Assembly: GCA_026545765.1 (NCBI GenBank)
Contig: JAIFAC010000252.1
Location: forward strand, 1 to 64,000
From: Plantago major
Lineage: Eukaryota > Streptophyta > Magnoliopsida > Lamiales > Plantaginaceae
Length of the DNA stretch: 64,000 bases
Direction: 5' to 3'
How positions within the stretch are numbered: the stretch's first letter is position 1; each line of letters opens with the position of its first letter. Positions 47,880 through 58,446 of the stretch are shown here, piece after piece. Under the pieces are notes generated by a model that worked only from the letters and a program-made list of their open reading frames with translations, was not told where the DNA came from and ran no database searches. A program made the translations under genes and the position numbers.

Positions 47880-50800
47880 CTTGTGTAGAACACTCCAAAG
47901 GAGAAACCAACTTGGATTTTTGATAGTTGATGTGGGAAGCACATGAAAGGAGATAAAGCAAATCTGGTTAACTACAAAGTTTGCAACACTGGATCAGATA
48001 TCAGATTTGCTGGAGGAGAATTAAATCCTACGTTAGGATTTGGAGATCTGAAATTGGGAGCTCTTACAATTTAAGCTGTTCTACATGTAGAGGGATTGAA
48101 ATATAATCTCTTAAGCATGAGCCAGTTTGCAGATAATGGTTATTCTGTAAAGATAAAATTAAATCTCTGCAAACTAATTGACAATGAGCCAAAGTAGACA
48201 GTCTTGGTTGCTAGGCGAAAAAGAAGTCTCTATGTTGCTGACTGGGCATCTGCCATAACTGAAGAATGTCTCATGGTGAGTCAATCTGGCCACACTGAAG
48301 AAAATTGGCTATGGCATAAAAGAATGAGTGACTTGAACTTCAAAACTCTGAACAAGCTAGCCAAGAAAGAGTTGGTGGTTGGATTACCCAAAATGGCATA
48401 TAGAAAAAAATGGTGTATGCTCAGCTTGCCAAATGGGGAAACAATCCAAAACATCTTTCAAGTCTAAAACTAGACACTCCAGTGAAAGGCCACTGCAAAT
48501 GTTACATATGGATCTTTTTGAATCCTCTGTAACTAGCTATGTAGGAAAGAAGTATGGTCTGGTTGTTGTTGATGATTACTCAAGATTCACTTGGGTTGTA
48601 TTTGTCAAACAAAAATCTAATGCAAGAGTTGAAATACCCAACTTGCTGAATAAGCTTGAAGTCATGAAAAATGACAAGGTATCTGTAATCAGAACAGACC
48701 ATGGTACTTAGTTTATGAACCAGTACATAAAAGAGTTTTGTAACTGAAAAGGTATACAACATCAACTATCTTCAGTAAGGACACCACAACAAAATGGTGT
48801 TGTTGAAAGGAAGAATAGGACCCTAAAAGAAGCAACAATAACAATGCTTGCTGACACTGAAATAACTGAAATCTATTGGGTTGAAGATGTTAACACAGCC
48901 TGCTACACTCAAAATAGATGTTTGATCAACAAACACCATGACAAAACTCCTTATGAACTTTTGATTGGTAGACCCCCTAGTATCAAACATCTAAGGGTGT
49001 TTGGTCGCAGTTGTTTTATTCTTGACAATGGAAAAGAATACTTGAGAACATTTTAACCAAAAGCAGATGAAGGAGTATTTCTTGGTTATTCTTTGAATAG
49101 CAAAGCCTACATAATCTACAACAAAAGAATGCAAAAGATTGAAGAATCTGTTCATGTAGTTTTCTATGAAGGGAACAAGAAAGTACCCTTCAATGAAGAA
49201 CTCTCAAATAGGTTCAAAGAACTAATGGTTAATGATTCTGTAGAAAAATCCTCAAAAGGAAACAATTCTGTCATTCACTTTGAGGATGACTCTGACGATG
49301 AAAAGCAACGATGGCTTAGTAACAACAAGATGACTCTAAGACATGATGAAGAATTTCCTATGAGAATTTCAGAAATGGAAAAAGTTAGTGAGAATCTTCA
49401 TCATGAAGAGGTTTATGAGAATGAGATTGCTTAAAACCCAATCTCAGATATCTCTCACACTGAAAAAGTGTCAGATATCTATGGGATTTTCCGTGTGCCA
49501 GATATCTTAAATACTGAACAAGTATCTTGCAAGATCATAATGATTCACATTTAGATCAAAATGATATTGATCCTACTAGTTTAAAACCCATTATAAAATG
49601 GATAAGAGATCATCCTGCCAAGGATGTGATTGATCCTTTAGACGAGGGTTAGAACTAGGAGAGCAATTCTTGGAAATCTGAGACTCTCTCTATGGATGTT
49701 TCATCTCAAACATTGAACTTAAAACTATAGAAGAAGCATTGAAGGATCAAGATTGGATCTCTGCAATGCAAGAAGAGTTGGATCAATTTGAGAGAAACAA
49801 AGTCTGGAAACTGGTTCCATTTGTTGATGGAATATCTGTAATTGGAACCAAGTGGGTTTTCAGGAACAAAATGAATGAGTCTGGTGAAATAACCAGAAAC
49901 AAAGCAAGGTTGGTTGCCAAGGGATTCACCCAGACTGAAGGACTAGATTTTGATGAGTCATATGCTCCAGTTGCAAGATTGGATGCAATTAGACTATTTC
50001 TAGCCTTTGCAGCTCATAATGACTTTAAAGTTTATCAAATGGATGTCAAGAGTGCATTCCTAAACGGTGAACTTGCTGAGGAAGTTTATGTTGAACAACC
50101 ACCAAGCTTTGAAGTTGCCACAGAAAGTAGAATGGTCTATAAGATCCAGAAAGCTCTGTATGGACTGAAATAGGCTCCGAGAGCATGGTATGATACTTTA
50201 GCCAAATACTTGCTGGAAAGTGGCTTCAAGAAAGGAGATGTTGATAAAACACTCTTTATTTTGAACCATGAAGGAAAATTACTTTTAGTTCAAGTATATA
50301 TTGATGAAATTATATTTGGATTTAAAGACAAGCAACTTTGTGAAGACTTTGCTAAGCTCATGAAAAGTAAATTTGAGATGAGCATGATGGGAGAATTGAA
50401 CTATTTCCTAGGGTTGCAAGTCAAGCAACTTAATGATGGAAAATTAATCAGTCAAACAAAGTATGCAAAAGATATGCTCAACAAGTTTAATCTAAAGCCT
50501 TCTAAAAAGAATGCTAAGATACCTATGAGCATTGGAACCAAAATGAACTATACTGAATCTGACAAGAGTGTTGATGAACACAAGTATAGGAAATTAATGG
50601 GGTCTCTACTGTACCACACTGCAAGTAGATCTTATATTCAATATGCAGTTGGAGTGTGTGCTAGATTTCAAACAAATCCAATGCAATCACACTACAACAT
50701 TGCTATGAAAATATTAAGGTATGTAAAGTCTTTGTAGAAGTTGGGCTATGGTATCCAAAAGGCATTGGATTGAATTTAGTTGGCTATTACGATCTTTGAC

Positions 50801-51301
50801 TATCTTTGGATCATTACATGATAGAAAAAGCACCTCGAGAACTTGTCAATTTATTGGTGCGATTAATATCATGGTTGAAGAAACAAAATTCAATTGCCAC
50901 ATCCACCAGAGGCTGAATATATTACTGCTGGGTGTTGTGCTTCACAGATATTGTGGATACAACTACTCAGAGACTATGAGATCAATGAAGAGAAAACTCC
51001 TATTTTCTGTGACAACACAAGTGCTATTGCCATAACTCAGAATCCTAAGTTTCATGCAAGAACAAATCATATTGATGTTAGACACCACTTCATTAGAGAT
51101 CATGTTGAAAAAGGCAATATAGAGATACTCAAGATTGGTACTGAAGACCAAATTGCAGATATCTTTACAAAGCCTTTGCAAGAAAGCAGGTTCTTAACCT
51201 TGAGACATAGTCTTGGGTTAATGGAGCTACCGAAAGAAGCGAAAAGTTATAATCTACGAGGCAGAACTCATAAGGAGAAAGATATCGGAGCAGGTATCTA
51301 G
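47880..51301 (+). pseudogene. E6 pol pseudogene (PR-IN-RT-RH)
   Basis: Order protease, integrase, reverse transcriptase, RNase H marks Ty1/copia. The protease reads DS-stop-CGKHM at 47922-47942, the catalytic glycine codon being TGA. Pre-integrase WHKRMSDLNFKTL and CSACQMGK give the HHCC zinc finger. The integrase core is in 48379-48711 (HMDLF, RTDHGT, then TAG where E5 has Glu), with a further stop near 48746 and the catalytic Glu in NGVVERKNR. RT 49739-50173 and 50210-50737 is separated by TAG at 50171; its active site is YIDE (50297-50308) instead of YVDD. RNase H in 50894-51301 has EAEY, CDNTSAI and HIDVRHHF, then the IADIFTKPL terminus. The enzyme is dead as written, from several independent mutations. 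Confidence 0.9.
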
Positions 51302-51995
51302 ATATCTAAGGCAAAAGGTAAAAACTCCTACCAAAAGATTTACGAGGCGGGTTTTCGAGATATCTATGAGATCACAAAGTTAGGGAACCAAAGAGAAATG
51401 TGGTACAACTATATTCAGTCAACCACATCTCTGATGTTGTGTATCTTTCTATTTATATGTTAAGTTACATACAGCCTCTGAACTTAATAGATAAGTCCAA
51501 AAGACTGTCCCTTAGTCACAGAAAAGAGATGTGATTCAGACAGCTATACGCCAAAATTCATTAATTGAGCACAATTACAACTATTGATTGTAGTCATTGC
51601 TGAAGAAGCAATCGTAACCATTGATGAAATGGGTGTTTGATTTTAACGGACGAGATTAATTCTTGGTAAAATAGTGGACTGTAAAAACACAGACGTGGCC
51701 CACTAGCATTTAATGCAAAGCGATTTTTACCCACGCCTACCTGCATTTTCACATAAACATATGTACAAAATCAATTTGTATGTATATGTCTACAGAGAGT
51801 ACAATGCTATATATATAGGATTTTGGCAAAAGAAATCACTTTCGCCTAATCCAACATTCACACTTACACATAAATAGCAAAAACCATCAAAGATTTCTGC
51901 AAATCTCTGTTCTTCGCTTAGTTATTCTGCAAAGAATCACTAAACTCACACTCTAATCTCTTTTCGACTTTCAAAAAATTTCACTATTTAAAGAG
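51302..51995 (+). other. E6 spacer between pol and third ORF
   Basis: About 690 bp without a reading frame. Its last 190 bp hold the TATA element described separately. The block with 'gcccactagcatttaatgc' is also kept in E5 (38761-38782). Confidence 0.6.
51808..51817 (+). promoter_or_regulatory. Candidate internal promoter (TATA) before the E6 third ORF
   Basis: TATATATATA in the same about 40-bp conserved context as E5 (38866), 188 bp upstream of the third-ORF ATG. It is the most conserved piece of an otherwise drifting spacer, which argues for function: a transcript for ORF3 separate from the LTR-driven genome. Confidence 0.55.
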
Positions 51996-53793
51996 ATGGC
52001 CCCAAAACGTGCCTCTACCCAGAAATCACAGGCTACTACCTTTGGTACTGCTGAAAAGCAAACACCAATGTTGGTTATCACGAACAATCGGTTGGAAGGA
52101 GACTTCAATCCTGCCACTGGACTTCAAATCACAGGATAATTTGGCGTGGTGCCATGATTGAGGAATACCTAGTTGCTGCTATTGAAAACCAGGCTGATAG
52201 GAAGTTGATCCTTGGTATGCTTGAAAAGGCACAAATCAAGGGTTTCTGTACGCTATTCGATGGTGTTTCTTCACTGGATGTGTTGGAATTTTACAACAAT
52301 TCCAGGATTATTTCCTGTGTTTCTGAAGGCACTGAGATAGTGTCTGTAAAATCAAAAGTTCAAGGAAAGGACATCCGTTTGAACTTAACAACTTTCTGTG
52401 AGTTGTTTGAACTTCAAAATCTTGGAAATGATTTTCAAATAAACACCAAGGATGATGATCTCCTTGATGGTGTGACACAGCTATACAGTGATGTGTGTGA
52501 TCTTGAAAAATCAGATACACCCATCGACTTCAAGCTTGCTGACATCGAAACCAGACATCTATTGGTTCACTGGAATGTGTTGGCATGCATTATTCACAGA
52601 TGCTTTGATGGTCTACAAGGAGGTGCCGACCAGATAAGCCAAGAACGCTGGATGATGATGTTCTTGTTAAATCAACAGAACAAAAGGCTGGAAAACCCAT
52701 TCAACTGGGGAAAGAACGCCTTCATGAAGTTTGTGAAGAAGCTACAAGGCTTTGAGCCTAAGATCGTCAAGGGCCTTGCTGAGCCAAAAACCACAGTGAG
52801 CTTTGGACTAAAGATATGCTTCTTGCTGGAGAAGCTTGGCATTAAGCTCAGAGAGAAGGCTAACATAGCCAACAGTAACCTGCTCTACAAATATGAGTAT
52901 ACAAACATGATGAAAAAGGTTACTGCGTCTCAGAAAGGTTCCAAGAAACGAAAGACGGATGAGGTATCTGAGGGTTCCGTTGCGACCAAAAAGCCCAGAA
53001 CTTCAAGGAAGAAGTCTGCTGGCAAGACAGAAGAGGCTCCCATTGTGGATGTCGACTCTCAGATATGTGACCCCACTGCTGATGAACTCATCAATGCTGC
53101 TGAGTGCCTCACTGATGAACTTATCAATGCTGATAAAAGCAGTGAGAGACTTCAAACACTCTCTGCAGAAGCAGCAGGGATTGTTGATAATTCGATCCAG
53201 TTTGATGAGGAATCTGAAAATTAGGGGGAACCGAAAATTCCCAAGGTTGCTGAGAGAGCAACAAGTGTAGAGGTTGCTGAAAAAGCACCCACACCAAAGG
53301 TTGTTGAAGAAGCAACTGTGTCCAAGTTCACTGGACAAAACACACCATCAGAGCAAGTAACACTTAAGCATATTGAAGATGCTCTGATGAGTGGTAACTT
53401 AGTGTTGGAGGATACTGTAATGCCTCAACACTTAAAAGTCTGTCTCAAGCATATCTGGATAGGCACTATACTACATCACCTTCACCATCCGGATCAAGAT
53501 CACCAAAACAACCACAAGTGGATGTCGGAATGGTACTTGAGTTACAGCATGAGATTCCAGCATTTTTCAATGCTGAAGAAATTCCTACAAGAAAGCAGGT
53601 TCCCCAACTCAATGAGAGGGATCGAGCTGAGACCTTCACTCAGAATGATCAAACAAGGGAGGCAACTGAGTCTCAAACTCAGGATAGGTCCGAAGTACCT
53701 CAAGCTTCAAACAAAGAAGTTGTCCAAGAACAACAAGACCAACGCATGGAAACTTCACAAGTTCCAGAGACCAGTCAGCTTGACAAAGCTCAG

Positions 53794-53871
53794 GTAGTTG
53801 AATGGTTTAACTCTTCATTTGTGATAACTTATGCTTAAATCTTGTTACTTATTAAAATTTCTTTGTTACAG
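53794..53871 (+). other. E6 third-ORF intron 1 (78 bp)
   Basis: CAG/GTAGTT ... TTTGTTACAG/GCT. Contains in-frame stops. The flanking exons read on in phase 0 (...DKAQ / AELETQEQ...). The equivalent acceptor is present in E3. Confidence 0.7.
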
Positions 53872-53979
53872 GCTGAATTAGAAACACAAGAACAAGAGGA
53901 AGATGGAAAGCTTGCCTCTGAGACTGAGAAGGAGTCTCCCACAGCCTCACCTCTTAAGGGATCTGAGCCTGTGCTACAG

Positions 53980-54058
53980 GTGATAGAGAGTTCCTTAAGA
54001 TATTACTTTTTAGATATATGTTTATACACTTGACTAATTAAGTGAATGTTTCTAATAG
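53980..54058 (+). other. E6 third-ORF intron 2 (79 bp)
   Basis: ACAG/GTGATA ... TTTCTAATAG/GCT. Phase 0 (SEPVLQ / APTEKEE). The same sites are present in E5 and E7. Confidence 0.7.
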
Positions 54059-54137
54059 GCTCCAACTGAGAAAGAAGAAGATAAGGCAGAAATGCCAGAA
54101 AAGGGAAGAAAATGTTCCCGAGCCTTCTAGTGTGAAG

Positions 54138-54220
54138 GTATATAAAAATCAGTAATAAACATTCTTCATTATGGGTTAGTATGAATTCTTCTCTAATTAC
54201 TCAATAATTTCTACTTACAG
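54138..54220 (+). other. E6 third-ORF intron 3 (83 bp)
   Basis: GAAG/GTATAT ... CTACTTACAG/GCT. The next exon begins AHLEVEVQ. The same sites are present in E5 and E7. Confidence 0.7.
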
Positions 54221-54368
54221 GCTCATTTAGAAGTAGAAGTGCAAGGGGAAAGAGTTGCGACCTCCCCTGCACCCATGGAAATTGATGAAGCACCCAATGA
54301 CATCACGGAAAGAACACGAAGCCGAGAAGGTTTTAGAGAAAAATGATTTTGAGCCTCCTATTGTGGAG

Positions 54369-54458
54369 GTAAGTGAAAAACTCAGAGATTATTGAAGCTT
54401 AATTGCATAAATTCTTTCATGACAATTTGCAAAGTACTGTGATAATTCTAGTTCTCAG
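54369..54458 (+). other. E6 third-ORF intron 4 (90 bp)
   Basis: GAG/GTAAGT (consensus donor) ... TAGTTCTCAG/GTT. The next exon begins VQKERED. The same position is used in E5 and E7. Confidence 0.75.
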
Positions 54459-54578
54459 GTTCAAAAAGAAAGAGAGGATGCTGAGGATCAGACTTCCAAG
54501 TCTCCTCCTCACACCAAGATATCTGAGACACCTGGAACCTCAGTAGTTCAACCATCTAAGCCAGTTGCTGTTGCACAG

Positions 54579-54665
54579 GTAACACAGATAACACAGATAC
54601 TTGACTACTCTAAAACCCAGATATCTACTAAAATTTTGAAACTAACTCAAAACTCTCTCTTTCAG
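54579..54665 (+). other. E6 third-ORF intron 5 (87 bp)
   Basis: CAG/GTAACA ... CTCTCTTTCAG/GCT, with a good pyrimidine tract. Phase 0 on both sides (PVAVAQ / AQASATIV). The same sites are present in E5 (41670-41747) and E7 (63249-63326). Confidence 0.75.
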
Positions 54666-57229
54666 GCTCAAGCTAGTGCCACAATTGTCCCTGAAGTTTC
54701 AGACAAGGACCTACTTCCATTTTTCAAGAATCACACTCTGCCAAAGCATCTCTAGTGCTTCAAGAAATGGCAGAGACTCAGATGCTCTGATTTGACTGAA
54801 ATAACAAGGGTCACTGATCACCCTACTAGAAGAGAAAGGGCATTTGACCTTGAAAATTATGTCCATGCAATGTTTCCAACAGAGCAATACTCTTTTGCTT
54901 CTCTAATGCATAATGACTTCATCAAGGAAGTGGCACACAAGCTCATTCAAGCCTTTGAAAAGGCAGATGGTGAGCGAGAATGCACATGGCATTCGCGATC
55001 TTGCCCAAGTCTCTACAAATCATACCCTCTGGGCAAGAGGAAGTAAATGGGCAAATGATCACTATTCCAGAAGTGATCAATCTGGTCTCTGAAGATGAAG
55101 AAGAGAAGGAGACAGATGATAATGATTATGAAGAACCTCCTTCTGACCATCACAAGGATGAGGATGATAAGAAGGATGATGATGATGATGCCCCTGCACC
55201 ACGGACAGGAGGGATTGCACAAGAAACAATGCCTCAGTTGCTGAAAAGCACACTGAAAGGACTTCACAGAATTCCCCTCCTCCATCTCCTCGGAGATCTA
55301 CCCATCCCTCTCCCCAACAAAAAGACACTACTGAACAAGTAGTTGAGCACTCTGAGGACAACACTCAGAAGATATTGGATGCACAAGCCAGAGTTGCTCA
55401 ACTCAAACAATTGTTGGAGGAAGAACAACAGCTAAATCTTCAACTGGAAGAAAAGATAGTTGAATCTAAAGCAAAGCTCCAACAGATTGAAGATCAAACT
55501 ATCTAGGACATGGAAGCTTATGCTGAGATGAAAGAACTCCGTTCTTTGTTAGGCAATTTTGAAGAATTGAATCTTGAGCAAGTATCGAAGACAAGCATGA
55601 TGCTAAGGTCATTACCAAAAGATGTACCATCCTCCTGCTCCTTTGAAAGGAAAGAAGCCCGTCTACGAGATGGTTCTTTGGGCTAGAAAATATTGATGAA
55701 AATGCCCAAAAGGATGAAGATCACTGGTATGAAGAAGTTCACTGAGTTAATCACTCAGAGAACAACAAGCTTGGTCATTGCTCAGAGAGACCTAGGCATG
55801 GTGAGGAATGATGACAATAATCTTCTTTGAAAAAACCCTCAATGAGGCTAGCTATCTTTGGAAGCGGATGCTACTCAAGGTCCACTAGCAGAGCTCACTA
55901 ATAAGGAAACAGGACTTATCAAACAGAATCAAGAGCTCAAGGCTGTTCTGGAAAAGTTGGTTGCTGCTTACAACTATCTGCAAGGCAACTTTGACTCCCT
56001 CTCAAAATCTTTTGTGATTCTTAGTCAGTCAATAATGACTAAGGGGGAAGGATCTCAAGGTGCTCAGAGAGGAAGAGGAAACAAAAGAAAATCTGAACAA
56101 CCACATCTCAGAATAAATGAGCCCTCCTTCAGTCAAGATGCTACTCAGATAGTAGCAACAACTGAGCAGATTCCTGAACAAGGAATGACAACAAGGGCCA
56201 GATCACAGGCAAGACCACAGAGACCTCGAAAGGGAACCAAGTCCCCAAGGAGAAGACAAGTAAAAGGGATTGAAGAGTCTTCTTCTTCTTCTGAAGAAGG
56301 CCAAATCAAATCCCAGGGCAATAAAGAAGGCTGCAAATCTCCCACAAAGATTAACATTGATGATGATGATGAAGAGACTGATGAAGATGAAGCTCCTCTT
56401 CATAGGAAAAAGGAAAAGGGTTGATAGCTCATCTGAGCCTATTTCTGCAAAGCAATTGGCAGCCATGAAAATACCAAGTCTATCTAGGGTGGTTCTTCAA
56501 GTAGTCCCCCAAGGGAAAATTCAAAGACAAAATGGAAGAGAGCAAAGGATATCAAGTTTGGCAGGATACTTGCACAAAAGCCAGAAGATGCCCTGATTGA
56601 ATATGTGAAGATTGACAACAGCTCCTCCTCCTACAGGTGTATTCATCAGAAAAATGGATACTGGATACTGGAACTCAAACACTTGCTTGTAAATGAAAAA
56701 AGAATTTACAGTACCCATCCATCAACAACTTATGGCATGGAGAAAAGATAAGCCAATCTTGATCAACACCAATCATGTCAAAGCTTGGTTGGATTTTGAA
56801 GTTGTGAAGAGAATTGAAGCCATGAGGAAGGACCTTAATGATGAGTATCCTTATGGAAAACCTGATGATGTGCATAGAGTCCCAAACCTCACTGGAACAG
56901 GCACAAGGCCAAGACTTGCTATGGAACCCTTTGAGTCATTCTACATGACTGAAGATCAATACAAGGGTGACATCAGATATCTGAGGATCATATATGAATA
57001 CTTCAAGCTATCAGATATAAGAATTGAGCATGCCTGGAAATGGGGAAAGTATTTGTGGGTCAAACATTTTGCCAAGAAGAATCCTACCAAATCATACAGA
57101 GAAATATGTGGTTATGCAAGGGACACTGAGATGTTAGTCAGGACTTTGCTCTATGACTACTCAGATGACATCAAAAGATTTGGAGATAGGAAATTTTCAA
57201 ATGGATCCATGAAGTTGCTGAAATCTTGA

Positions 57230-57599
57230 AGAGTTTTGAAGACTTGAAGATTAGTTAATTAGGATGTTTACTTGGAGCTTGGTTACTCCTGTTGTCCTAA
57301 TTCAACTATGTATTTTGTATCTTGCTGATTGTACTGAAATGTCTTTTATTCATTGTAAAAGTTATCTGTGAACTTTCTTTGTAACATATCTGATGAACCT
57401 ACTCTCAGATATCAATCTATAAAAAGATAACTTGTCAGCAAAGATCACACCTTGTGATTTGGTTGATGTTTACTTTCTGCACTTAATTAAATGAATTGAA
57501 AAGATCATAAGAAATGATTAAGTGTTGGATTGTTCCCTCTTCCAAATTGTAATAGGTTTTAAAGATAGTCATTATTGACTGAACAACAAGGGAGAAATT
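57230..57599 (+). other. E6 3' UTR and polypurine tract
   Basis: Non-coding, conserved in E2, E3 and E7. It ends with the purine tract AAGGGAGAAATT directly before TGTTAGG. Confidence 0.75.
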
Positions 57600-58446
57600 T
57601 GTTAGGAATATCTGTTTAGATTTTGATCAGCAACCTAATGACTTATCTTAGCTCAGAAAGATGCTTAGTACTCTTGGTTCACTTGAACTCTGTAAAAGAG
57701 GAAAATCACTAAGTATGTTAGTCTAGCAAATCTTGTATAGGATGTAAGGTCTCTGAATGTAATTTTTATTTATTTGAAGAAGACCAAGAAGGAAGCATCC
57801 AGGCAAAGGAACTCATTTCCAGGAGACTTAAGTTTGCTCAAGATTGCTGAAGACTAAGAAGAAAAGTCTCCTCAGACACCTATGTCCAGAAACCTTGAGT
57901 CAACAAGTGTTTTGATTAAACAAGTTACTCAAAGGATATCGGAGAACACAAGTGTACTGAGTAAGGAATGTGTCAACTCTCAGAAAGCTTCACGTATCCA
58001 TTGAGCCTAACGGATACTATTCAAACGGCTTCAAATTGAACTATAAATATCACCACTTAGAATTCTTGAAAACACACTAAGAACTTACTTACAACTTGAA
58101 CTCACACTGAAACTACTGAATATCTTCAAGTGATCTCTCAAGCATACAAGCATTCTTACTACTTACCTTCTAGCTTTCTGTTGCGACTAAAGCTCTAGAA
58201 CTCTAAATAGTATACAAGTTCTAAGTGTCCTGATCCTTAACAAGCATTGCTATCTGTAAAGGAGTTGAATCAAAAGATCAAGTATCTGAGATTCATTCTC
58301 TAGAACATTTAACAAAGACTTGGGTCAGTAAAGAACAAGTTACCATACATTGTGAAGTGTATTAAGTAATCTTGATTCTATAGAGATTTCTAAAATAACT
58401 GTGTAAGTTATAAAGAAGCTCACCTGACAAACTACTTTAACCACAC
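57600..58446 (+). repeat. LTR H, 3' LTR of E6, truncated
   Basis: Starts TGTTAGGAATATCTG and is collinear with LTR G until ACTTTAACCACAC, where the inverted LTR of E7 begins. TATAAATA at 58042-58049. It lacks 136 bp relative to LTR G at 58001-58005. The missing right part should lie beyond E7, outside the window. Confidence 0.9.

Larger units (their letters stand above)
51996..57229 (+). pseudogene. E6 third ORF ('env-like'), intron-containing
   Basis: Start MAPKRASTQKSQ. A one-base loss at about 52110 shifts the frame, which resumes as a 356-residue open frame (52154-53224). This has MLEKAQIKGF, LEFYNNSRIISCV, VQGKDIRLNLTTFCELFELQNLG ('plant transposon protein'-like domain), a basic KKPRTSRKK segment and a Glu-rich tail. 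Then come five short GT-AG introns with small phase-0 exons, the conserved DLLPFF..HTLPKHL.CFKKWQRL domain from 54666, an acidic run with DDDDD, and a coiled coil (55340-55990: LTNKETGLIKQNQELKAVLEKLVAAYNYLQ). An acidic/basic DDDDEETDEDEAPLH block and a conserved C-terminal domain ending at 57229 (EPFESFYMTEDQYKGDIRYL...LLYDYSDDIKRFGDRKF) follow. No membrane helix is visible. Function unknown; stops include TAG at 54752. Confidence 0.8.
43778..58446 (+). mobile_element. E6: best-preserved Sirevirus-type Ty1/copia element
   Basis: 5' LTR 43778-45267 (first 42 bases lost), intact PBS, gag, pol, spacer with internal promoter, intron-containing third ORF, 3' UTR and polypurine tract, then 3' LTR 57600-58446 truncated by the insertion of E7. 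The two LTRs appear nearly identical over their shared parts (a few percent difference by eye), so this is a fairly young copy. It lacks the CGTAA-type corruption and serves as the reference for the others. All three genes still carry stops. Confidence 0.9.

Noticed and set aside
30854..58446. Three LTRs and two internal regions read as one tandem element (F-int-G-int-H)
   Set aside because: LTR F and LTR G belong to different subfamilies (12-bp unit number, many block differences), and foreign DNA separates the two parts, so unequal recombination of a single element is unlikely.
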